From CALGDE01 sp964655355 (lineage in GTDB: Bacteria; Cyanobacteriota; Cyanobacteriia; CACIAM-69d), in assembly GCA_964655355.1 (NCBI GenBank), contig CAZZMD010000015.1:1-64000 (forward strand): a stretch of DNA of 64,000 nt, written 5' to 3'. Shown here piece after piece: positions 9,801-17,249 of this stretch. Numbering within the stretch: the first letter of the stretch is position 1; the number at the start of each line of letters is the position of its first letter. The notes beneath the pieces were generated by a model that was not told the DNA's origin, did not search any database, and saw nothing but the letters and a program-made list of their open reading frames with translations. The position numbers and the translations under genes were made by a program.

Positions 9801-11042
9801 GAAGCCTTAGAAGATCCCCTAGCCCCCAACAGCGACCTCCCCGACGTTTCCGCCGCCGAATCGCCCACCTCCCCCCTCTCCCAATCCCCATCTCTCTTCA
9901 AAAACCTAGCCAAGCTGATCGACGAAGTTCCCTTCGATGGCAGCCCACGGCTCATTGCCCAAGCCACCCTGTCCCATGGCGCGATTCTGGGTCAGCGACT
10001 CCCCCCCCTCATTGCCCCACCCCCCAGCACCGTTGGCAATGCACCGATCCGAGATTTAGCCTGGCAACCAAAGCGCGATCGCTTTGCCCTCGTAGATGGG
10101 GAAGGACAAATCCATATCTACACCAGCGCCGGCGATCGCGCGCAAACCTTGGATCCCCTAACCCTAGGGGCCGCCCTACAACTCCAGTGGAGTCCCGGGG
10201 GCGATGTTCTGATCACCCGCCACCGTTCCGGGGAACTGGCCTGGTGGGACGCCAATGGCAAGCGCATCAAAACCGCATTACTCCCCGCCCCCGTCGCCAG
10301 CACCCTGCCGATCGCCTGGAGTTGGCGGCCCGACGGTCGCACCATTGCGATCGCCCATCCCTATCAACCCAAGCTGTGGTTCTGGAACATGAGCCAGCGA
10401 CGGCCCGACACCCTTGAGCTGCCCGCGATCGCCCGTAGCCTCGCCTGGCAACCCACCGGTCCCTCATACAAAAATTCCAAGCTGGCGATCGGACTCGCCA
10501 ACGGGGGCATTGTGACCACCCGAGACCAACAAACCGTGGATGAAAAACTGTGGTGGTATGCGGGCACCCGTGGCGTACAGCCCGTGACTGCCCTTGCCTG
10601 GGGGCGGGACGGGGAACAACTCGTCAGCGCCGGCACCGCCCTCGTACTGTGGGATAGCCAAGGCGAATTGCTCCACGTCACTGATTGGCCAGTCGCCTTA
10701 CAGGTCCAGAACAAAACTGACACCGGCTCTACCGCCCCAGGCAATGCTCAACCCATCTTGCACTGGCAACCCCAGGGAGATTTATTGGCGTTACTGCTTC
10801 CGAAACAGGGCGATCGCCCCGCCAGCCTAAACCTATGGACCGTAGACGACAAAAACACCCCGACCTGGATTCGCCAACTGGATCCCGCCCCCAGCCCCTT
10901 TAGCGCCCTGGACTGGAATCCCAACGGCTCCCAACTGCTAACGGGCGATCGCAGCGGCACCGTCCGGCGTTGGCCCCTCACCCGATCCGCCCAGCGCGAA
11001 ATTCTATGCAACAACACCCCCTATTGCCCCTCTGCCCGATAG
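6813..11042 (+). CDS. Large STAND NTPase with membrane segment and WD40 repeats
   Basis: A 1409-residue protein. Residues 1-180 look like an AAA-like fold without a Walker A motif. Residues about 225-480 are helical and TPR-like (YEAARHCCERAL, YDLGSMAMVALGKNQ, LGRSLAGLGRLPEAIASLEKA). A STAND-type NTPase begins at GREQDVAALV near residue 522, with Walker A GESGVGKSS at about 548 and Walker B VIVFDQFEEFF near 635. A single hydrophobic helix at about 931-955 is followed by a proline-rich linker. From about residue 1070 there are WD40-type repeats (LAWQPKRDRFAL, LQWSPGGDVLI, WSWRPDGRTIA, LAWGRDGEQLV, LDWNPNGSQLL). Such proteins act as nucleotide-switched sensors or scaffolds; the ligand is unknown. 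It ends against a convergent gene. Confidence 0.88.
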   Translation: MAVTSRQQIIERNDTALREIVRTLSRGQGSFTVIFARANYQEVRDRIIGKLLEQSPFPLYRLNLPPETVSIYAAIRRAWDRAIAECPDNPPGGILVQGLEDLADMAGAIATANLMRDEFLNTFDCPLVFWVNDEVLKLFLRQGKDFASYATTKRFEIDPKTLTEFLEKLVGHAFEHVMATGAGRFWTVEPSQYRELEAGRAEVRAAGMPVLPALDASIEFFLAQDPSLPHERSRERYEHCLTLWEQADAPEREGCSWFYLNLWWRQFASQNRSQYQQAYEAARHCCERALVCFETAKRLDLVSRFINGLEAVIYRLAVLEGEQSPLWDELQEVAERGFSLHESEKNRLRQSYDLGSMAMVALGKNQWAIAHDRAQSALALYLAATGRPNRGQRRPWPEFDPQLYEYHEALMRYLLGRSLAGLGRLPEAIASLEKARQVGKADYEPELYIDLLKTLSRLHFSQKDYRRAYELKQDYRATEAEYGFRPFTGARSLRPIRRAANPAWKHHSDISVSTTQADPRNLAVGREQDVAALVARLSLPQYRLVVVHGESGVGKSSLMRAGLVPRLKGSSMDAKVFVPVLLRRYGNWARDLGVQLFRGIAQHAPIGLKEVPVTAAAILAMLEQNRDRNVVTVIVFDQFEEFFFSEMILSDGVRRREKSLKENRKQLYDFIARCLELLDVKIVLSLREDYLHYLLELDRVANLNAIDRDILRREIRYPLEDFSPERAKQVIADLTRRSQFNLSSELIDRLVEDLATDFGDIRPIELQVVGAQLQTDNITELESYHQLGPDPKKILVAQSLDEVVADCGPEQTKLAWLVLGLLTSENSIRPLKTRVELEQELVQLGYFQEDELDDHHHAELDLVLDILVASGLVFFIPDDPIYCYQLVHDYLVQLIRNHQGSAIEQLRGKLSQERLLRRRKELQLTRVLKQRLRLAIATGMTLFGLLAVTGLTAYMNWREVASGRYLVESLQLENQAQSGAVGGTPSAIAPLPDLRPEALEDPLAPNSDLPDVSAAESPTSPLSQSPSLFKNLAKLIDEVPFDGSPRLIAQATLSHGAILGQRLPPLIAPPPSTVGNAPIRDLAWQPKRDRFALVDGEGQIHIYTSAGDRAQTLDPLTLGAALQLQWSPGGDVLITRHRSGELAWWDANGKRIKTALLPAPVASTLPIAWSWRPDGRTIAIAHPYQPKLWFWNMSQRRPDTLELPAIARSLAWQPTGPSYKNSKLAIGLANGGIVTTRDQQTVDEKLWWYAGTRGVQPVTALAWGRDGEQLVSAGTALVLWDSQGELLHVTDWPVALQVQNKTDTGSTAPGNAQPILHWQPQGDLLALLLPKQGDRPASLNLWTVDDKNTPTWIRQLDPAPSPFSALDWNPNGSQLLTGDRSGTVRRWPLTRSAQREILCNNTPYCPSAR

Positions 11043-11088
11043 CACGGGAAATTGAGGGATTGTGAGGCATTGTTTTGAAAGGGGCTTT

Positions 11089-12156
11089 TTAAGAATGCTT
11101 TTCTTGGGATTTTCGGGAAGGGGCGATCGCCTCAGACTGCCGCTCCGGTCGCCGCTCTGATTGATGTCCCAATGGCATCTCCACCGTCCCCAACGTAGAC
11201 CCGCTCAGGGCATAGGGCGCGCGGGAAGAACGCTGGGCGGCGTGCACAGTCTGGAATTGTTTGATCTGGGCGATCGCCTGGGCAAGCCGCTCCTTCTCCG
11301 CATCCTCCTGGGTCGCCATAAACAACCCCTGGAGCGCCTGCAACACCATCCCCTCTTGGTATCCATCCAAATGCCCTTTCATGCCCAGCCATAGCAACTG
11401 CTGCACAAACACGGGGCGCTGCTCCACCGACGCCGTTAGCAAGCCTTCCAATAGGCGATGGAACCGCTCAATTTGTTGAGACTGCTGTCGCTGGCGATCG
11501 CGCGTCAACAGCATCACCGCCAACCCCACCGTCAAACCGCTCTGTCCAACGACGCCGGCCACCAACCAACCATTCTGAAAATTCTCCCAAAGCATCAGCC
11601 CGCCATAGGCCGACAACGCCATCGCCCCCCCCGACGCGATCGCAATGCCCCACCGCCGCTGCTCCGACGTCAACGCCAACCCATCAACCCGCCGTTGTAC
11701 CTGGGCCAACACCTGCCGCGGAAACCCACCCCGCGATCGCTGGAATTGCCAAACCGTCCATCCCAAACCGCCCCCCAACACCAAAGCGCCCGCAATATTG
11801 GAATCCACGGCAGCCAACGCCAAGCCCAAGCTCCCCCAAGGCAGCAACGCCAAAAGACGTTTTTTAGATAATCCCCCCGCCATCGGCAGATCCAGGGGCG
11901 CAAGGGTCGGGGTGAATTGTTGCAAAGCTCCCAAGGGCGATCGCGACTTAGGAAATAGGGGCGCTTGAATCGCCTCAGGGCGAGCAGGATTCATCCCCCC
12001 ATCCTCTCGGCCACCCTGGCGAAGTCTTGGGGCTGAACGCCGACGCCGACCTCGTCCCTTAACCGTCCGATTGGCCGACCAACTCCATTGCAGCTCCTCA
12101 ATCAACCGGGCTAGCTCAGGCAAGGAGAAGGATTTTGCGGCCACAATGCTCACCAA
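11089..12156 (-). CDS. Hypothetical multi-pass membrane protein
   Basis: A 355-residue product read from a GTG start. A short N-terminal segment is followed by a very basic stretch (KGRGRRRRSAPRLRQ). Four hydrophobic segments appear between residues 100 and 220: LALLPWGSLGLALAA with GALVLGGGLGWTVWQF, then AIASGGAMALSAYGGLML with AGVVGQSGLTVGLAVMLL. The C-terminal third is soluble and helical, rich in Q and E. No catalytic motif is visible and I do not recognise the family. It converges on the STAND NTPase gene with a gap of about 45 bases. A later start is possible. Confidence 0.6.
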   Translation of the reverse strand: MVSIVAAKSFSLPELARLIEELQWSWSANRTVKGRGRRRRSAPRLRQGGREDGGMNPARPEAIQAPLFPKSRSPLGALQQFTPTLAPLDLPMAGGLSKKRLLALLPWGSLGLALAAVDSNIAGALVLGGGLGWTVWQFQRSRGGFPRQVLAQVQRRVDGLALTSEQRRWGIAIASGGAMALSAYGGLMLWENFQNGWLVAGVVGQSGLTVGLAVMLLTRDRQRQQSQQIERFHRLLEGLLTASVEQRPVFVQQLLWLGMKGHLDGYQEGMVLQALQGLFMATQEDAEKERLAQAIAQIKQFQTVHAAQRSSRAPYALSGSTLGTVEMPLGHQSERRPERQSEAIAPSRKSQEKHS

Positions 12157-12287
12157 CAGAAAAAACGAGGGGGCTCTCAGGATGAAGCGCGATTAACCGG
12201 CGAGTCGTCCATGGCAACGCCAAGTAGCACGCCAAATACCAAAAGCGTTCGCAAATCACGTTTCTTCGCAAATTACGTTTACTACGT

Positions 12288-12605
12288 TTACATTGCGATT
12301 TCACTATAGTAAATGATCTTCCGCGCCCAGAATTCCCCAAATACACTGGCGATCGCCCCCAAAAGCAATAAAAAGCGGGGCTGCCTAGCTGACTCCTCAG
12401 CATCGACGCCCCGCAAGCGGTGACACATCTCTCCACTACTCTCAGATACCCAGTCGATCCAGGGTTTCCAAAAGTTCCAGCCAAATCCAGATTTAACGCG
12501 AGTCGGGATAAGAGCTAGAGGATCAAAGCCGGTTTGCGGGGTTGATGGCAGTACGCCACTAGCCCTGCCATCAAGTGCACAAAGCAAAGCTTTTAGACTA
12601 GACAT
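12288..12605 (-). CDS. Doubtful small protein, W-rich core
   Basis: A 105-residue open frame starting with ATG just downstream of a 50-base palindrome. The central part (TRVKSGFGWNFWKPWIDWVSES) has a composition unlike random translation. The C-terminal 30 residues look less protein-like. There is no convincing ribosome site, and I do not recognise a family. It could be a real small cyanobacterial protein under control of the palindrome, or chance. The rest of 12157-12865 holds no other gene that I can support. Confidence 0.35.
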   Translation of the reverse strand: MSSLKALLCALDGRASGVLPSTPQTGFDPLALIPTRVKSGFGWNFWKPWIDWVSESSGEMCHRLRGVDAEESARQPRFLLLLGAIASVFGEFWARKIIYYSEIAM

Positions 12606-12609
12606 GATT

Positions 12610-12659
12610 GGCGGGAGTTGCTGAACGTTTTTGCTTTGTTCAGGCTAAACGCTCCCGCC
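12610..12659. promoter_or_regulatory. 50-base two-part palindrome
   Basis: GGCGGGAG at 12610-12617 pairs with CTCCCGCC at 12652-12659. Inside it, CTGAAC at 12621-12626 pairs with GTTCAG at 12638-12643. The element sits five bases upstream of the start of the minus-strand small frame, so on that strand it would be in the leader of its mRNA. It has no T tract of note, so a simple terminator is not the obvious reading. Confidence 0.6.
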
Positions 12660-12865
12660 TTTCCTTATCCCGTACTCGCGTTGGATAAGCATTTGAAGCC
12701 ATTTTTGGGGTCGGTATCCCCTGTCCATTTCATCCAAATCCTATCCATTCAATCAGCAATCTAGCCTGTTGCTCGTATCAGCGATCTATCGGGCTAGTTG
12801 TTATCGGGCTAGTTGTGTTGACGCCCCTGCGGTTCGTATCGCTCTCCAGGGCTGACGGCACGGTC

Positions 12866-13987
12866 CTAGCCGTCAGGGTTCGCCCGCACGGGAAAGGGAA
12901 CGTCTTGGATCGTCCCAGTGCGATCGCCCAGGGTGGGATCCGTCGGTTTGACCGTCGCCCCGATCGCCCACACCTTGCGGCGAATATAGGCCAAACCCAA
13001 CGCCCCATCCGGGGTCATCCGGCAACTGGTCAACACCCCCGCCTTCTCCCCCTCCAGCGTCGACAGCTTGGTTCCGGGTTCCAGGGGCTCCGTCAACCGC
13101 AGACCACAAATTTGCTGCTTCACACCGTCATAGGTATTGAGGCGGGCAATGGTTTCCTGACCGATATAGCAGCCCTTATCAATGGAAACCGCCTGCCAAA
13201 GCCCGGCCTCCAGGGGATTGTAATCGTCGGTCAACTCCGATCCGGGTTTGGGTACCCCATCTTCAATGCGCCACATGTCCCAGTGCTGCTCCCCCGCCGG
13301 CACGGATCCCAAGTCCGTCAGCCGTTCCCAGAGGGCAGCCGCCTGGTCGCGATCGGTCCAAAGGGTATAGCCCGATCGCCCGAGGCCGCTATGGGCGATC
13401 GCCTGCACGGCGGCCCCGTCTACGGTGACCGTCTGATGGGCACAGGGGGCTAAGGCGTCCAGCGCGGTAAACCCTAGGGACTCAAGGACGGTCTGGGCTT
13501 GTGGCCCCAACAGGGTAAAGGTCGCGGTCTCGTCGGAACAGTCAGTGACGGTCACCTGATCCATCGGAAAAATATAGCGATCAAACCAGGCCATCAAGCG
13601 ATCGCCCATGGCCGGCGACGCCAATAGCCTCACAGCGTCTTCAGCGATGGTCGCCAGGGCCAGATCGATCAGGCGGGCAGTGGCGGTCACAATGGTCGTC
13701 AAACATCCCTGGCCCGGCTGGCGTACATTGAAATTTTGGGTGGTTTGATTGTGGAGAAAGGCCAGGCGATCAGCACCGGTAAATTGCAGCCGCGTCCAAT
13801 GGGATCGGTCGACCATCGCGGTGCCCTGTTCCAGGGCCGCGGCGATCGCTGCATCATTGTTGGACCGGGCATTGTAATGGACCGGGACGGGGGCGATCGC
13901 CGGATCCAGAACAGCCCCTTGGGCTTGCTGTAGCTGCTGTAGGGGGGAAAGGGAGTCAGCCATGGGATCAGCCATAGAATCAGCCAT
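12866..13987 (-). CDS. ygfZ: YgfZ/GcvT-type folate-binding protein
   Basis: About 373 residues. YgfZ-type proteins bind tetrahydrofolate and support iron-sulfur cluster enzymes such as MiaB. The fold is that of the T-protein of glycine cleavage. The family signature K-G-C-Y-I-G-Q-E is present in DKGCYIGQETIARLN. The N-terminal half has the expected SHWTRLQFTGADRLAFLHNQTTQNF segment. The frame stays open upstream to 14161, but that part is basic, low in complexity and overlaps the NACHT gene. The true start should be one of three ATGs at 13987, 13975 and 13963, which lie in a 12-base repeat coding MADS-MADP-MADS. It is on the same strand as the NACHT gene, 73 bases downstream of it. Confidence 0.88.
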   Translation of the reverse strand: MADSMADPMADSLSPLQQLQQAQGAVLDPAIAPVPVHYNARSNNDAAIAAALEQGTAMVDRSHWTRLQFTGADRLAFLHNQTTQNFNVRQPGQGCLTTIVTATARLIDLALATIAEDAVRLLASPAMGDRLMAWFDRYIFPMDQVTVTDCSDETATFTLLGPQAQTVLESLGFTALDALAPCAHQTVTVDGAAVQAIAHSGLGRSGYTLWTDRDQAAALWERLTDLGSVPAGEQHWDMWRIEDGVPKPGSELTDDYNPLEAGLWQAVSIDKGCYIGQETIARLNTYDGVKQQICGLRLTEPLEPGTKLSTLEGEKAGVLTSCRMTPDGALGLAYIRRKVWAIGATVKPTDPTLGDRTGTIQDVPFPVRANPDG

Positions 13988-14060
13988 AGACAGGAGGCGA
14001 GACCAGATGCAGTCTCGGTCAGACAAGGGTTCGAGAAGGAGCGTAGTGATTGTAACGTGG

Positions 14061-16727
14061 CTAGGAAGCGACAGACATACCCGTCTGATCCGACTGATTC
14101 GTCTGATCCGCTTGACCCGCCTGACCCGACGGGTCGGACTGGGGGCGAGACAGGATGGCATCGGAGGAGCGGAGGAGGTCCGATTCCAGTTGGTGGCAAA
14201 GGGCAGGGCTGGCCTGACTATTGCTGAGACAGTTCACCAGAAACACAGTCGCCTGGTAATAGTCCTGGAGCAGTTGCTGCTCGGCGGAGGTGAGAGTCCA
14301 GTGGGTAACCAGGTGGCGATGGCATTGCAAACAATCCCGAAAATCGGCGGACCACTGGGGCAAATCGGTTTCGCACCAGCGGATCAGCCCCTCTCGCCCT
14401 TGTTCCGGGGACGGCAATTGCTCCCTCAACTGGGCGATCGCCCCCTGTAGGTCCGCATCCAGGTCAAACTGCCGCTCCAGATCCAAAGCAAAGCTCAGGG
14501 AAAGAACCCCCTTCACATCCGGCTGCTCCCGCAATCGCTGCGCCGTATTAAAGACCCGCGCCAAAGCCAAATCCAGCGCGATCGGCGGGGGAGGTTGGGT
14601 CGCCACCGCCGTATCGATCGCCATCGCCAGGTTCAAATCCCGGGAATGGAAGAGCGTGAGATAAAACGCTCGCAGGGCCGCGGGTTTGATGTCCAACGCC
14701 TGAAACTCTGGCTGGTTCACCTTGGTTTCCAGACGGCGCAAAATATCCTGGAGGGCGCTTTCATGGGCGATCACCCGATCCACCTGCCGTTTCAGGGCCA
14801 CCAATAACCCATCCGCCCGGGGCAACATTTCCACCACCAACCCAATGGTTTCCCGCCAGGGAGACACAAATAAATAATCGGCCAACCGCTCCGCCAAATG
14901 ATCCACAGGGGGAGCCCCAGGGGGGCGGCCCGAGGTCCGATCCAGGGCATCCGCATCCGCCCCCTGGGCCGCATTAGCCGCGAGGGCCGCCACCCACTTC
15001 CGCGCCGTTAAATATTCCTGGAAGGTGAGATGGGAAAACGCATAAATATCGCGGGCACATTCCACCAATAGCCCATGCTGGACCACAATATCGGTCAGAA
15101 TTGTCTCCGCTTCAGCCCATTGATGCTCCCAAAATTCGCCGCGATCGCCCGGATTTTGAGGACCCTGCGCCGTAGACGCGGCGCGGACCGTCAGGAAATC
15201 GCTAATGCTGGCCAACACATCCGACTTCTCAAAAAAGGTACGGCCAATCTCAAACTGCGCCGCCGCCAGTTGGGCCAACAATCGCAACTTTTCCACCGTA
15301 CTGAGCTGCTGATAGGGGCTCTCCCGATGAATCCCGCGCGCACTATCCCAATGCCCCAACAAAATATCCAGCCCAGCCTTATAAAGCTTCGATCGCTGGG
15401 TGGGGAATGTGGCGCGGGCATGGAACACCGAACACACCAGGCTCAGCAAAATCGGCGTCTTCACCAAATGGCGAATGGCCTGATTACTGGGCAATTCCAA
15501 ATGATCCAAAAATTCCTGGGCCCGGGGATGGGGGCCGTCCTCCTGGGGGGGATCCGGGAGGGGGGCGATCGCCGTAAACCACCGCTGGGCAAAGGTGGTG
15601 ACCTGGGACCAATCCAAATCGCGCAACTCCCCATAGGCAAATCCCTGTAGGCGGATCCGATCCGCCGCCGTGCGACAGGTCAGGATAATTGGCGTCTGGT
15701 AATAGTGGTAGGCGAACTGCTGGATCGCCTGGACCATGGGGCCAAAATCAGACGTCGGCACCTCATCCAGCCCATCCAACAGAATGAGCCCCCGCCCCGC
15801 CTCTAAGACTGCTTCCGTCTCCGCAGCACCTAGCCCAGCCAGACGCCACAGGTCAGCAATATGCTCCTGAAGGGGGGGCAGCAGGGGAGGCATCGCATCC
15901 GCCATCCCCGTCACCGCCGCCGTGCTCCAATGGCGTAGCGACACAAAAACCGGGAACAGTCCCGGGCGAAAGTCCCCCGCAGCGCAAGCCAACGCCAAAT
16001 GGCGCAACAGAGTCGTTTTCCCCGATCCGGGTTTACCCAATAACACCGTGCGATCGCGGTTCACCAAATCCTGCTGGGCAGCGGGGTAATGGCCACCCTG
16101 GGATGGCGTCCCCTTAGGGGAAGGGGGGGACGATTCCAGATCTGAAACTTCCAGCCACCGTTGATGGCTGAGATCCCAAGAAATATGGAGGGGGGTATAA
16201 GCGGTCCGCAGATCCAGGGGCTGGGCCAAATCCAACGACGCTTGATAGGAGCCCAACTGGGCCATCAGGCGATCGCGCCACTGGGGCCGCACCCGATCCA
16301 ACAGTGCATCCACATTGCCCGGTCCATACGTATCCTGATCGCGGCGGTTCGGATCACCGTCGACATTGCTCCCCCCAACGGCCTCACCAGCATCCCCAGG
16401 GGACGATGCGGAACTGACCGAGGCGATCGCACTAGCCGGTAACGCCCCTTCCCCCGTCCCGACTGCCTCTGCGGGGGCAGGAGGAGGCGAAGCATTTAGG
16501 GGTGGGGGGAGGTCAGCAATATCGTGCCAATCCAAATTGAGCTGGAAGCAAATCTCAATAAAAAAGTGACGCTCAATGGGACGCCCGGAAAAAAATTTCC
16601 ACACCGACTGGCGGGTGCTCAGACCCACCTCTGCCGCCAGATAATCTTGGGTCCACCCGGTCCGTTCAAAGGCACGCTTCGCTAAAGCAATGCCCTCTGC
16701 TGTTGCCTTTAAGGAGCGTTTTGCCAT
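14061..16727 (-). CDS. HTH-NACHT NTPase
   Basis: An 888-residue protein. Residues about 5-70 form a helix-turn-helix-like region (WTQDYLAAEVGLSTRQSVWKF). After a low-complexity linker, a NACHT NTPase occupies about 215-400, with Walker A LLGKPGSGKTTLLR, Walker B RGLILLDGLDEVP and a sensor-like PIILTCRTA. The C-terminal half is helical. The tail is a repetitive GQAGQADQTNQSDQTG stretch encoded by degenerate short repeats. NACHT proteins are STAND ATPases; many bacterial ones sense phage or other intracellular cues, and in cyanobacteria they are also common with unknown roles. A paired direct repeat lies upstream. Immune function is inference only. Confidence 0.87.
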   Translation of the reverse strand: MAKRSLKATAEGIALAKRAFERTGWTQDYLAAEVGLSTRQSVWKFFSGRPIERHFFIEICFQLNLDWHDIADLPPPLNASPPPAPAEAVGTGEGALPASAIASVSSASSPGDAGEAVGGSNVDGDPNRRDQDTYGPGNVDALLDRVRPQWRDRLMAQLGSYQASLDLAQPLDLRTAYTPLHISWDLSHQRWLEVSDLESSPPSPKGTPSQGGHYPAAQQDLVNRDRTVLLGKPGSGKTTLLRHLALACAAGDFRPGLFPVFVSLRHWSTAAVTGMADAMPPLLPPLQEHIADLWRLAGLGAAETEAVLEAGRGLILLDGLDEVPTSDFGPMVQAIQQFAYHYYQTPIILTCRTAADRIRLQGFAYGELRDLDWSQVTTFAQRWFTAIAPLPDPPQEDGPHPRAQEFLDHLELPSNQAIRHLVKTPILLSLVCSVFHARATFPTQRSKLYKAGLDILLGHWDSARGIHRESPYQQLSTVEKLRLLAQLAAAQFEIGRTFFEKSDVLASISDFLTVRAASTAQGPQNPGDRGEFWEHQWAEAETILTDIVVQHGLLVECARDIYAFSHLTFQEYLTARKWVAALAANAAQGADADALDRTSGRPPGAPPVDHLAERLADYLFVSPWRETIGLVVEMLPRADGLLVALKRQVDRVIAHESALQDILRRLETKVNQPEFQALDIKPAALRAFYLTLFHSRDLNLAMAIDTAVATQPPPPIALDLALARVFNTAQRLREQPDVKGVLSLSFALDLERQFDLDADLQGAIAQLREQLPSPEQGREGLIRWCETDLPQWSADFRDCLQCHRHLVTHWTLTSAEQQLLQDYYQATVFLVNCLSNSQASPALCHQLESDLLRSSDAILSRPQSDPSGQAGQADQTNQSDQTGMSVAS

Positions 16728-16804
16728 GAATTCACAATCGCGGGCGTCAAGTCTCCCCTTCTAAACCTATGGACAAATTGCCGAGTCAACTGTCCCTCAG
16801 CAAC

Positions 16805-16831
16805 AATGTTCACAACCTAATGTTCACACCA
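16805..16831. promoter_or_regulatory. Direct-repeat boxes upstream of the NACHT gene
   Basis: AATGTTCACA occurs twice, 14 bases apart (starts at 16805 and 16819), about 80-105 bases upstream of the NACHT start. The NACHT product has its own helix-turn-helix, so binding here by the product itself is possible. That link is inference. Confidence 0.4.
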
Positions 16832-17249
16832 TAGACTTCAAAGGTCCGGGCTCCCTTGGCGGCATTCCACCACCCAATGTCCCGGATGTGATCTGCGATC
16901 GCCCGCCCCCTATCACTCCACTATTAGGATACTGTCTGGTCGTGGGTCGTGCGGGAAAAATCCCCCTAGGGAGGATATCAACGGTTCGCCATTCCGCCAA
17001 GGCACCCCAACCGTTGCTTGGGATCTTCCCCCCTAAAATCGGGACGGCAGCGGCAGTCCCAACGGGGGAACCAGGATATCCCTGGTGATTCGGGGCTGAC
17101 CCTGGGCACAATAGAAGATGGAGCCAGTCTAAGCAATGGTTCTTGAACTCTGCATCTACCGCATTACAGAATTGAGTAGAAGCATGTTCCTGTTAGGGAG
17201 CGTAGCTTAAGTAAGTGCTGGTATCATCCCCTGTTTTTCCTGCGTTCCC
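16832..17249. other. Intergenic region between NACHT gene and hybrid kinase
   Basis: No gene is supported. A near-palindrome CCAGGATATCCCTGG lies at about 17071-17085. The last 120 bases before the hybrid kinase lack HIP1 and are likely its promoter and leader. Confidence 0.5.

Noticed and set aside
14061..14161. N-terminal extension of ygfZ to 14161
   Set aside because: The extra residues are a basic low-complexity run caused by the degenerate repeat that codes the NACHT tail on another frame; the conserved part starts near 13987.
6813..16727. Possible CRISPR or retron association for the STAND/NACHT region
   Set aside because: No repeat-spacer array, reverse transcriptase or Cas gene is present in or near the region.
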